Shown piece by piece: positions 33,356 to 42,049 of a DNA stretch of 64,000 nt (position 1 is the stretch's first letter; each line of letters begins with the position of its first letter). The notes beneath the pieces were generated by a model. It was not told where the DNA came from. It was given only the letters and a program-made list of their open reading frames with translations, and made no database searches. Source of the stretch: Aquimarina mytili (GTDB taxonomy: Bacteria > Bacteroidota > Bacteroidia > Flavobacteriales > Flavobacteriaceae); the NCBI RefSeq assembly GCF_016735115.1, contig NZ_JAERQJ010000001.1:558001-622000 (forward strand), given 5' to 3'. Made by a program: the position numbers and the translations under genes.

Positions 33356-36250
33356 ATGAAGAATCGCTATCTCCTCATATTTTTTTTGTTCCTATTCAAT
33401 AATTTAGAAATTCTTGGGCAAAAATATAGATATACAACCTATCAAGGAGAAAAAATTCCATTTACAAAAGTCAATCAAACGATTCAGGATACTCGTAAAT
33501 ATATGTGGCTTGCCACAGATCAAGGTTTATTTCGTTTTGATGGAAGTCAATTTGAGGATTATAATACCTCTTTGCGAAGCCGGTATATTAAAACCATAAT
33601 TCCCTGGAAAAAAGACACTTTACTTTTTGCTAATGATACGGGAGTTTTCAAACTTTTTTATGAAGATAACACACCAAAAATTGTCCCTCATATCATAATT
33701 AGTGACACCAAAAGTGGGATGAGTTATCCAGAGGAGTTGTTTACCGACTCTAAAGGCAGATTATGGATTGGGCAACTAAATGGAGAGGTATATCAACAGG
33801 ACGAAACTAAAGTTAAAAAAGTGCCGTTTTCTTTAGCACTTAATCAAAGAATATCCAATATCTTTTTTAGTGAAGATCGCTTCAGAACCGTTTGGGTTTT
33901 AATTCCAAAAGAAGGACTGTATTACTTTGATGAGTCATCAAATGCTTTCGTAGAACTTGAAGGATATAGTGATATGTCACATTTTTATGTTGATGGGAAT
34001 CAGATATTGATGGTGGGAGACTTACGTATTCTAGCTATGACGGTCGATGATAATCATAAGATGATTGATCAAAAGCAAATAGACAATATAGGATTGGATT
34101 TTTATTATATTAATAAGGATATGGCTGGAGCTTACTTTTTAGCTTCAGAACAAGGAATGTATACCTTAACCTCAGATCAGGCAAAAGTTATTGAGATTTT
34201 TGGATCTAATGACCCTCATCGTGTAGAGAAACTTCCGTACAATTCAATTCACCATATGTATTTTTCTGAAGATCAAATACGTCCGGGAGGAAAAATCTGG
34301 ATAAGCACCTCAAATGGATTAGGATTATTGTGGTCCAGTTATTTTCAAAGTGTTTCAGGAATGTCTCATGATAATGTATTTAGTTTAAGCACTGGAATAC
34401 ATAATGAAATCTTAATTTCTCAAAGTAACGTAACTAGTGTAAAAAATCTGAATGCTCAAGTTAAATTTGATCAAATTAGAGATGTAAATCAAGTTACATC
34501 AATCTCTTCAGGTACTGAAAATATCTGGTACGGAACCGCTGCCGGAACCATTATTCTGCATAAAAATAGCACGAAACGCATTCGTTATAATTTGAGAAAC
34601 AGAGGAGGAGGCATATTTTATATGTTTACTGATCATAAAGGTGACAATTGGTTTTGTCAAGCACCAACGGACCGTCCTTTGATAGGAGTTGCCAAAATTA
34701 ATGAAGATGGACGTGTAACTATATACGATGAAGCAAATGGATTGAATAATCGAATTTTAGTAGTCAAGGCGGGAGGGAAATCCGCACTTTATGCGGCAGG
34801 TATTGGATCAGAAACATATTTGTACAAATACAATCGGTCCAGAGATGCTTTTGAAAATCAAAGTGTTCCTTTCCCTTTTCGAGTGAGCAATAATTTTGAA
34901 GTACATGACATCGCTATTGATAATAATGAAGTAGTATGGATGGCCACAACTGATGGTCTTATCAAATATGAAGCAGAAAAAGTAGAACGTATTGATCTTG
35001 GAGCGTATACAGAAAATGAAATTAGATCCATCTGTGTAATCCCAGGAGGGAATTTATGGCTTGCCACTGATACCAATGGATTAGTGTATCTAGATAATCA
35101 AGGTAGGTATGCGTTTTTTGACGAAAAAAGTGGAACACCTTCAAAAGTAGCATCGTATCGTAGTATGATTATAGACCATAATAATCAACTATGGGTTGGA
35201 ACTGCCGAAGGAGCTGTTTATTCTTCTAAATCTAATCCAAAACCCTTACGTATTGATGCTCCAATATTAAATGAAGTAAAGATAAATCATGAAATTAAAA
35301 ATGTCGAAAAATCAGCATTACGGTATACCGAAACAGCATCGGTAACATTAAAATTTATTTCTATTACCTTTCCGGCAGATGATATACAATATCAATACAA
35401 AATCATTGAAAATGATGCTGATATTGATAAAAATGACCAAATGCCAGGGTATTTGACTGCTGATGAAAATAAAATTACAGTGCCAGAACTTAAAAATGGC
35501 ACATATTCATTACTAGTAAGAGCTCAAAAACAGGGAGGATATTCATGGAGTGACCCTTTAGAAATTAAATTAAAAGTTCAGAAAAAATGGTATAAAACAT
35601 TTTTTGGGATACTGTTATTCGTCATTCTCGGGATGTCTATAGTGTGGTATACATTACGATTGTGGGTGTTTAAAAAAACAAAGAATATAAAAGCTTCACT
35701 CGGTTTAAAAGAGGAGCAGCTTTTGGAAAAAGAAAAGGCATTTATAGCGCAAACCCAGGACCTTAAAAACTCAAGTACTAAGCTTCAACTATTACATGAT
35801 GTATTTAAGAAAATACCCAAGGGAGCAACCTGGGATAAAGCGTTGCCAGTTTTATCAAAGATCGTGGAGTTTCCCGGAATTGATGCTTTCGAATTTGCTT
35901 TTAAGAAAGGAGAAGAGATGATGTATCGAGGGATATCGCAAGAAAGAACCAATTATATGGACAGAAGTGAAGAGTTCAACAAAAAAGAAAGTTTAGCTAC
36001 CTATGTTTTAATAGAGAATACACCTTTGATTATTACTAATTTTAATGAAGAAATTGACCAATACATTAATAAAAGAAAGAGTGAAGAATATCTATCAATG
36101 ATACTAGTGCCTTTTGAACAAAAAACAAGTATTGAAATCGTGTTGTGTATCTACGGAAAAGAGAAAAACAGGTTTACGCAAAGAGATGTTACGCTTATTC
36201 AAATTTTAACCACTTTTCTTTCAATCTCAATACTAGATGAGTTGAAGTAA
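33356..36250 (+). CDS. Propeller/Y_Y_Y sensor protein with C-terminal GAF-like domain, no output domain seen
   Basis: The start is ATG 33356 (MKNRYLLIFF, 964 residues); the open frame reaches 33221 through the REP-like repeats, but that part is not protein-like. A signal peptide (to about 21, EILGQ) is followed by Reg_prop propeller repeats (TIQDTRKYMWLATDQGLFRFDG and others). A Y_Y_Y domain (about 685-755), a membrane segment (about 765-785), a coiled coil and a GAF-like domain (about 815-960, ending FLSISILDELK) come after. Most relatives end in a kinase, phosphatase or HTH module; here nothing follows the GAF. It may signal through a partner protein. Confidence 0.8.
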   Translation: MKNRYLLIFFLFLFNNLEILGQKYRYTTYQGEKIPFTKVNQTIQDTRKYMWLATDQGLFRFDGSQFEDYNTSLRSRYIKTIIPWKKDTLLFANDTGVFKLFYEDNTPKIVPHIIISDTKSGMSYPEELFTDSKGRLWIGQLNGEVYQQDETKVKKVPFSLALNQRISNIFFSEDRFRTVWVLIPKEGLYYFDESSNAFVELEGYSDMSHFYVDGNQILMVGDLRILAMTVDDNHKMIDQKQIDNIGLDFYYINKDMAGAYFLASEQGMYTLTSDQAKVIEIFGSNDPHRVEKLPYNSIHHMYFSEDQIRPGGKIWISTSNGLGLLWSSYFQSVSGMSHDNVFSLSTGIHNEILISQSNVTSVKNLNAQVKFDQIRDVNQVTSISSGTENIWYGTAAGTIILHKNSTKRIRYNLRNRGGGIFYMFTDHKGDNWFCQAPTDRPLIGVAKINEDGRVTIYDEANGLNNRILVVKAGGKSALYAAGIGSETYLYKYNRSRDAFENQSVPFPFRVSNNFEVHDIAIDNNEVVWMATTDGLIKYEAEKVERIDLGAYTENEIRSICVIPGGNLWLATDTNGLVYLDNQGRYAFFDEKSGTPSKVASYRSMIIDHNNQLWVGTAEGAVYSSKSNPKPLRIDAPILNEVKINHEIKNVEKSALRYTETASVTLKFISITFPADDIQYQYKIIENDADIDKNDQMPGYLTADENKITVPELKNGTYSLLVRAQKQGGYSWSDPLEIKLKVQKKWYKTFFGILLFVILGMSIVWYTLRLWVFKKTKNIKASLGLKEEQLLEKEKAFIAQTQDLKNSSTKLQLLHDVFKKIPKGATWDKALPVLSKIVEFPGIDAFEFAFKKGEEMMYRGISQERTNYMDRSEEFNKKESLATYVLIENTPLIITNFNEEIDQYINKRKSEEYLSMILVPFEQKTSIEIVLCIYGKEKNRFTQRDVTLIQILTTFLSISILDELK

Positions 36251-36321
36251 TATGAGTAAAAGTCCTGAAAAACGGTCATACCAGTTGCAAAGATTATTTT
36301 AATCTTTATATTTTTACTCCC

Positions 36322-36795
36322 ATGATTGATAACTTCGAAAACGAATTCTTTGGTATCGGAATCCAAAATGGTAAAACTCCTGAGAACTTAGGAGTTTTGT
36401 GGCGCTCGGCTCAAAATATGGGAGCTAGTTTTATTTTTACAATAGGAAATCGTTACGCAAAACAAGCTAGTGATACTCATAACGCCGTAAAAGCAATGCC
36501 ATATTTTCATTATGATACTTTTGAAGATTTCTACAATCACCTCCCAAAAGGCGCTATGTTGGTAGGGGTAGAACTAACAGAGGATGCCGAACCTTTAGAG
36601 ACATTTAAGCATCCTAAACGATGTGTTTATTTATTAGGAGCCGAAGATCATGGATTATCCAAGAAAGCAATAGAAAAATCTCATTTTTTGATCAAGTTTA
36701 AATCAGAACTAAGTATTAATGTCTCTGTAGCAGGTAGTATAGTCATGTATGATCGCGGAATTAATAAACCAAGATTTATAAGAGCTTCAGGATAA
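36322..36795 (+). CDS. SpoU/TrmH-family RNA methyltransferase
   Basis: This 157-residue protein carries the three SPOUT motifs: ENLGVLWRSAQNMGA near 21-35, YLLGAEDHGLSKKAIE near 104-119 and SINVSVAGSIVMYDR near 131-145. It belongs to the SAM-dependent 2'-O-ribose methylases of tRNA or rRNA. The short length, with no extra RNA-binding domain, resembles TrmL-type enzymes, but the target nucleotide cannot be told. Its stop codon is followed at once by the 21-bp repeat array. Confidence 0.88.
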   Translation: MIDNFENEFFGIGIQNGKTPENLGVLWRSAQNMGASFIFTIGNRYAKQASDTHNAVKAMPYFHYDTFEDFYNHLPKGAMLVGVELTEDAEPLETFKHPKRCVYLLGAEDHGLSKKAIEKSHFLIKFKSELSINVSVAGSIVMYDRGINKPRFIRASG

Positions 36796-36819
36796 AACAA
36801 TGTCGCAAATACAAAGTTC

Positions 36820-37092
36820 ATTGTTATACAACTGATACGTATTGTAACACACCTTGAGTTCATTGTTGTATACCTAAAGGGTATTGTTACACGCTTCGAC
36901 CTCATTGTTATGTTCCAGAAGTGCATTGTAACGTGCCTAAAGTGTATTGTTATACACCTCGACCTCATTGTTATGTCCAGGAAGTGTATTGTTGCATACC
37001 AGAAGCTTATTGTTACACAGCTCAAGAGTATTGTAAGATGCCTTATGTTTATTGTAATATACTTTAAAAGCATTGTGTTGCTTCAAACGGAA
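36820..37092. repeat. Array of 13 units of exactly 21 bp, each beginning ATTGT
   Basis: ATTGT begins at 36820, 36841, 36862, 36883, 36904, 36925, 36946, 36967, 36988, 37009, 37030, 37051 and 37072, always 21 bp apart. A degenerate copy (AATGT) lies at 36799. The rest of the unit varies; the approximate consensus after ATTGT is TAYACACCTNNAG. The units are too diverged for a recent tandem duplication, yet neither spacing nor pentamer is broken. Twenty-one bp is two helical turns, so all pentamers face the same side of DNA. Both strands have long open frames here only because 21 is a multiple of three. Confidence 0.9.
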
Positions 37093-37201
37093 TTTTAGTG
37101 GTTAGTTTATGTGGGATAGAATTACATGCTGATCAAAGTAATCTAGATTAAAACCTAAATACATTTTGTCACTACTTCCAGAACAAGTATTTTTATTGTC
37201 T

Positions 37202-38548
37202 ATGTTTAAAACCTTAGAAGGTCTTGTTGCAGATTTTAGTTCCTGGGTATGGGACTGGCCTTTATTAGTGCTACTTATTGGTGGAGGGTTATTCTTTTTG
37301 ATCTATTCGAGATTTACTCCCTTTTTATATTTTCCACATGCTATAGATGTTTTGCGAGGTAAACATAATAATGATAATGATCCAGGACAGTTGAGTCATT
37401 TCCAGGCGTTATCATCTGCAATCGCAGCTACTGTAGGTATGGGTAATATTAGTGGTGTGGCTGTTGCAATTGTAACCGGTGGTCCAGGCGCAGTTTTTTG
37501 GATGTGGATTAGTGGTTTGATCGGTATGGCAACCAAATTTTATACTTGTTCACTTTCAGTCATGTATCGATCCGAAGAAGAAAATGGAAACTTATTAGGA
37601 GGTCCAATGTATGTAATCACCCGAGGATTAGGCAAACAATGGAAACCATTGGCTATATTTTTTGCACTTGCAGGTTTGGTAGGCACACTTCCTGCTTTTA
37701 CAGCAAACCAATTAACCCAAACACTAGTAGATGTTATGGGGTGGGAAGAAAATCATAAATTATATATTGGACTTGTTCTTGCAATTTTAGCTTCTTTAGT
37801 CATATTAGGAGGTATTAAAAGAATAGGTTTGGTAGCAAGTCGCTTAGTACCTTTTATGGTAATCTTGTATTTTATAACCGTAATCACAATCCTGATCATT
37901 CAAATAGAAGAAGTGCCCCATATGTTTGGTTTAATATTTTCTGATGCCTTTTCTGGTAATGCTATAGCAGGAGGAGGACTAGGACATTTGATCAAAACAG
38001 GGATTAAAAGAGGAGCTTTCTCTAACGAGGCCGGAGTTGGTACAGCTCCAATGATGCATGGTACGGCTAAAACCAAAGAACCTATTAGAGAAGGGTTAGT
38101 GGCAATGATAGGGCCGTCTATTGATACATTATTGGTTTGTACGTTAACAGCTTTGGCCATACTTTCAACCGGAGTTTGGCAATATAGTGACAGTAACGGA
38201 ATTTCATTAACCCTACAGGCTTTTAATGCGGTGTTACCTTATGGATTGGGAGATGTTGTCGTAATTATTATGGTGTTAGTATTTGCGTTATCTACACTAT
38301 TTTCATATTCATATTATGGGACCACTTGTCTAGGGTTTTTAACCAAACCCAAATATGGAAAATATTATAATTACATCTATATACTCTCTATTATAGTGGC
38401 AGCCGTTGTTAAAATAGATTTTGCGATAAATCTTATTGATAGTGCTTTCGCTTTAATGGCAATACCTACTGTAATTTCAGGGTTAGTACTAGCACCAAAA
38501 GTGAATAAAATGGCAAGACAATATTTTAAGAGTATACAAAAAATATAG
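37202..38548 (+). CDS. Sodium:alanine symporter family (AGCS) transporter
   Basis: It is a polytopic inner-membrane protein of 448 residues with about eleven membrane segments that carries alanine or glycine with Na+. Family hallmarks seen are SSAIAATVGMGNISGVAVAI near 75-95, GGPMYVITRGLGKQW near 132-146 and KRGAFSNEAGVGTAPMMHGTA near 265-285. I choose ATG 37202 (MFKTLEGLV); the frame extends to TTG 37166, which lies in the promoter-like region after the repeat array. Confidence 0.92.
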   Translation: MFKTLEGLVADFSSWVWDWPLLVLLIGGGLFFLIYSRFTPFLYFPHAIDVLRGKHNNDNDPGQLSHFQALSSAIAATVGMGNISGVAVAIVTGGPGAVFWMWISGLIGMATKFYTCSLSVMYRSEEENGNLLGGPMYVITRGLGKQWKPLAIFFALAGLVGTLPAFTANQLTQTLVDVMGWEENHKLYIGLVLAILASLVILGGIKRIGLVASRLVPFMVILYFITVITILIIQIEEVPHMFGLIFSDAFSGNAIAGGGLGHLIKTGIKRGAFSNEAGVGTAPMMHGTAKTKEPIREGLVAMIGPSIDTLLVCTLTALAILSTGVWQYSDSNGISLTLQAFNAVLPYGLGDVVVIIMVLVFALSTLFSYSYYGTTCLGFLTKPKYGKYYNYIYILSIIVAAVVKIDFAINLIDSAFALMAIPTVISGLVLAPKVNKMARQYFKSIQKI

Positions 38549-38552
38549 TTTT

Positions 38553-40568
38553 TTATTTTCGTACTATAAACTCACTTCTTCTGTTTTCTTGATGTTCTTC
38601 TTCAGTACAAGGAACATCATTTTTGCATTTATTTATTAATCTTCTTTCGCCATATGCTTTACCTCGTATTCTTCGCCAATAAATTCCTCCTTCTACAACA
38701 ATATATTTTATGGTAGCTCGCATTCGTTTTACGCTTAATCTTTTATTATACCAATAACTTGATCTACTATCGGTATGAGAACGAACTTCAATTTTGAGAT
38801 CAGGATATTTTTTCATTACTGAAATAATCTTTTGAAGTTCTACCTCCGCTTCCGGGCTTATTGAAGAATCATCTAATCCAAAATGAATAGGTTCCATCTG
38901 TAGTGTTTTAGATAAGTCATCGCCAATGTTAACGGCTACCGATGTTAATAATTTATCACCATCATCAGAAGCGTTTAGAGGAATAGATAAGTCGTGAGCA
39001 AATTCGAAAATGTCGTCGGTATTATAGGTAATTTCTTTAGGCTGAAACCCTTTTAATTCGGTTTGTACAACATATTCGGTTTCACATTCTACATCAAATT
39101 TATATCTACCTAGGCTATTCGACTTTGTTTCGGTAACAATATTACCATTAGCATCTAATAATTTAAGATCGGCTTCAGGAAGACTGTCGTTAGTCTCACT
39201 ATTGTAAATAGTACCTTCTATATATTGTTGGCATGATGTAATTAATTCTTCGGTTTGTTTAAAGCTATAGATATCATCATTTCCTTTGCCGCCTTTTCTA
39301 TTACTGGCAAAGTAACCTATTTTCGTTTCTTCATTAAGTACAAAAGAGAAATCATCTTTAGAGCTATTTACAGGTTTACCAACATTAAATGCTGCCGAAA
39401 AACCAGATTCTTCGGGGACAGCTACAAAAATATCCAATCCACCTAAACCTACATGCCCATCACTAGCAAAGTATAATCGATTACTATCACTAATGTATGG
39501 AAAGGTTTCCCTTCCTTCGGTATTGATTTTATCTCCAAGATTTTTGGGTTCCCCAAACTTGCCACCACCCAAAACATCAACCACAAACAGATCAGATTTT
39601 CCTAGTGTTGCTGGCATATCACTGGCGAAGTACAACTTAGTACCGTCTGCATTGAGTGATGGGTGAGAAGTTGAATAATCATCACTACAAAAAGATAATT
39701 CTTCTACATTAACCCACTTTCCATCTTTGAGATCTGCTTTGTAAATTTTTAATAAAACTACACCTTGCTTGCTGGTTCCAAGTTTATTGTTAGAGTAGTT
39801 ATTTCTGGAAAAGTAAACTGTTTTTCCGTCCCTACTAAAACTTGTTGATGATTCGTGAAATTTGGTATTTATTTTTCCTTTCAGTTTAACGGGTTCTTCC
39901 AGCGTTATTTGATCATCATTTATTTTTGAAGAAAATACGTCTAAAAAAGGCATTTTTGTCCATCCGTGTAATTTTGAATCTTTATTTGTTTTGGATCTTG
40001 AAGACGCAAAGACAATATGGTTATTATGATCAAAACTTGGAGCGTATTCAGAGTTTTTTGAGTTAATATTAAGCTTAAAAAGATCGTATCTTCCCGATTG
40101 CATTTCTATAAAATCAAGATAATTTCTTTTATTTATATAGGATTTGGCCCGAATATCGTTTCCAGTGATATCATAGAATTGATCCATAATTTTATCTGCA
40201 TCCTTATAGCGTTCTATACTCTTCAAACTTTGAGCATATCTAAATAAATACTCAGGATTTAGATCTTCGGGATATGTTTTTATCAATTTTTCATACCACT
40301 CTACAGAATCTTCAAGTTCTCCGGTTAGATAAAAAGAATCTGCCAGTTTTTGAAATAAATTTTTAGATGAATACCCTTGTCTGGCAACATCCAAATAAAT
40401 GGCTCTTGCATCTATATAGGCAAATGCTTGAAAACTTTGATCTGCTTTAGCTAACTGTTTTTCCTGATCTTGTGCGTTGAGAATTGAGGAAAAGAGGATG
40501 AACAGGTTCAATACTATAAACCAGCTTTTTGTATAGAGATGTGATGAATTGTATAAGTAATTTTTCAA
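38553..40568 (-). CDS. PorE-like protein: TPR, PD40 propeller, carboxypeptidase-like and OmpA domains
   Basis: There are 671 residues. After a signal peptide (to about 32, ILNAQ) come TPR helices (about 35-160), a WD40/PD40-like propeller (about 165-430, with IVFASSRS, LYFASDMP, IGYFASNRKGG), and a carboxypeptidase-regulatory-like domain (about 440-530, EGTIYNSETNDSLPEADLKL). An OmpA peptidoglycan-binding domain comes last (about 550-670, HFGLDDSSISPEAEVELQKI, HTDSRSSYWYNKRLSVKR). This order matches PorE of the type IX secretion system, which links the T9SS to peptidoglycan, although several paralogues exist per genome. No PorP/SprF gene is adjacent. The start is a TTG at 40568, because no ATG is available before the signal peptide. 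Confidence 0.82.
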   Translation of the reverse strand: MKNYLYNSSHLYTKSWFIVLNLFILFSSILNAQDQEKQLAKADQSFQAFAYIDARAIYLDVARQGYSSKNLFQKLADSFYLTGELEDSVEWYEKLIKTYPEDLNPEYLFRYAQSLKSIERYKDADKIMDQFYDITGNDIRAKSYINKRNYLDFIEMQSGRYDLFKLNINSKNSEYAPSFDHNNHIVFASSRSKTNKDSKLHGWTKMPFLDVFSSKINDDQITLEEPVKLKGKINTKFHESSTSFSRDGKTVYFSRNNYSNNKLGTSKQGVVLLKIYKADLKDGKWVNVEELSFCSDDYSTSHPSLNADGTKLYFASDMPATLGKSDLFVVDVLGGGKFGEPKNLGDKINTEGRETFPYISDSNRLYFASDGHVGLGGLDIFVAVPEESGFSAAFNVGKPVNSSKDDFSFVLNEETKIGYFASNRKGGKGNDDIYSFKQTEELITSCQQYIEGTIYNSETNDSLPEADLKLLDANGNIVTETKSNSLGRYKFDVECETEYVVQTELKGFQPKEITYNTDDIFEFAHDLSIPLNASDDGDKLLTSVAVNIGDDLSKTLQMEPIHFGLDDSSISPEAEVELQKIISVMKKYPDLKIEVRSHTDSRSSYWYNKRLSVKRMRATIKYIVVEGGIYWRRIRGKAYGERRLINKCKNDVPCTEEEHQENRRSEFIVRK

Positions 40569-40767
40569 ATGATCCCAGTATTTGATAATAAAAACCTGCT
40601 TTCACGGGGTTTTTGAAAACATACTAGAATTAAAATTATGAAAATTCTATCGTAAAAGTTAATATGTTAAGAAATAGTTACCAACTGTTTTTAGCCATAA
40701 AATGTTAACAATTTTTAGGATAATAGATAATCTTACCTAGTAATTATTTTCTTGTTTAATATTCAAC

Positions 40768-40775
40768 TACCTTTG
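40768..40775 (+). promoter_or_regulatory. Promoter -7 element of era
   Basis: TACCTTTG matches TAnnTTTG and lies 16 bp upstream of the era ATG. No clear -33 element is seen at the ideal spacing. Confidence 0.55.
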
Positions 40776-40791
40776 TGCCAAAATAAAGTAA

Positions 40792-41673
40792 ATGGCTCAT
40801 AAAGCAGGTTTTGTAAATATTATTGGTAATCCAAATGTGGGTAAATCCACACTTATGAATGCCTTTATAGGAGAAAAATTGTCTATTATTACCTCTAAAG
40901 CGCAAACAACAAGACATCGTATACTTGGTATTGTTAATGGGGATGATTTTCAGGTTATTTTATCTGATACTCCTGGAATTATTAAACCGGCCTATGAACT
41001 TCAAGAATCCATGATGGATTTTGTAAAATCTGCTTTTGAAGATGCTGATGTATTAATTTATATGGTAGAAATTGGTGAAAAAGAGCTTAAAGATGAGGCA
41101 TTCTTTGCTAAAATTAAAACCGCCAAAATACCAGTATTATTATTACTTAATAAGATAGATCAGTCAAATCAGGAACAATTAGAAGAGCAGGTGATTTTTT
41201 GGGCTGAGAAAGTTCCTAATGCAGAGATTTATCCAATATCTGCACTTGAAAACTTTAATGTAAAAGAAGTATTTGATCGATTGGTAGAACTATTGCCGCA
41301 ATCTCCACCGTTTTACCCAAAAGATCAATTAACAGATAAACCTGAGCGATTTTTTGTAAATGAAGCCATACGCGAAAAAATATTACTTTATTATAAGAAA
41401 GAGATTCCTTATTCGGTTGAGGTAGAAACAGAAGAGTTTTTTGAAGACGAGGATATTATCAGGATTCGTTCGGTGATTATGGTAGAACGAGATTCTCAAA
41501 AAGGAATCATCATTGGTCATAAAGGATCTGCTTTAAAAAAAGTAGGAATTGAAGCGCGTAAAGAATTGGAAAAATTCTTTGGCAAGAAAATTCACATAGA
41601 ACTCTATGTGAAAATCAATAAAAATTGGCGTAGTAATCAACGTCAATTAAAACGTTTTGGGTATAATAAATAA
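40792..41673 (+). CDS. era: GTPase Era
   Basis: Era binds 16S rRNA and helps 30S subunit maturation. The 293-residue protein has the G1 motif GNPNVGKST near 12-20, G3 DTPG near 59-62, G4 NKID near 121-124, and a C-terminal KH domain (IIIGHKGSALKKVGIEARKELEKFF near 240-265). The length is typical. In many flavobacteria era and der lie next to each other; here 6.2 kb with two secreted-protein genes separates them. Confidence 0.97.
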   Translation: MAHKAGFVNIIGNPNVGKSTLMNAFIGEKLSIITSKAQTTRHRILGIVNGDDFQVILSDTPGIIKPAYELQESMMDFVKSAFEDADVLIYMVEIGEKELKDEAFFAKIKTAKIPVLLLLNKIDQSNQEQLEEQVIFWAEKVPNAEIYPISALENFNVKEVFDRLVELLPQSPPFYPKDQLTDKPERFFVNEAIREKILLYYKKEIPYSVEVETEEFFEDEDIIRIRSVIMVERDSQKGIIIGHKGSALKKVGIEARKELEKFFGKKIHIELYVKINKNWRSNQRQLKRFGYNK

Positions 41674-42049
41674 TCCAAAAGGGGGGAAATTACCCCTTTA
41701 ATAACGGTTTTTTTGTAATACTTTACGGTCTTTCTTTTTAGATTTTGTGCTGCCTATAGATTCAATTGGTATTTTAACGTTTTTTCTTTTTTTAACCTTG
41801 TCATTCAGGAGTTTATATATAATTTAGAACCCTAATTTAAAAGGTTTTATATGGTGTAAACACTACTTTCTTCACTTATTTATAATAATAATTTTATACA
41901 ATTTGATCCGGGATAAGTATGGGAACTTAGCCCTTCTGTCATCTTATCGTATTCGAAATGATAATATGATATTATGATTAAGAAATTTATTGCACAATCA
42001 CGTATTCAAAATGGATTACAACTTAAAATTTTAGCAAAAAACAACAACA
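41674..42049. other. Intergenic region, 376 bp, between era and the first secreted-protein gene
   Basis: A short hairpin (AAAGGGG with CCCCTTT, 41678-41699) just after era may act in termination, though its T-run is displaced. The rest is AT-rich leader and promoter region with nothing I can name. Confidence 0.5.

Noticed and set aside
36681-37073. 130-codon minus-strand frame with heptad-like x-V/I-T-I/M repeats, and a matching plus-strand frame
   Set aside because: The heptad pattern is the 21-bp array read as codons; both strands stay open because 21 is a multiple of three. The first part of the minus frame overlaps the SpoU gene.
36820-37092. Possible CRISPR array
   Set aside because: Only five bases are strictly conserved per 21-bp unit, far too short for CRISPR repeats and spacers, and no cas gene is nearby.
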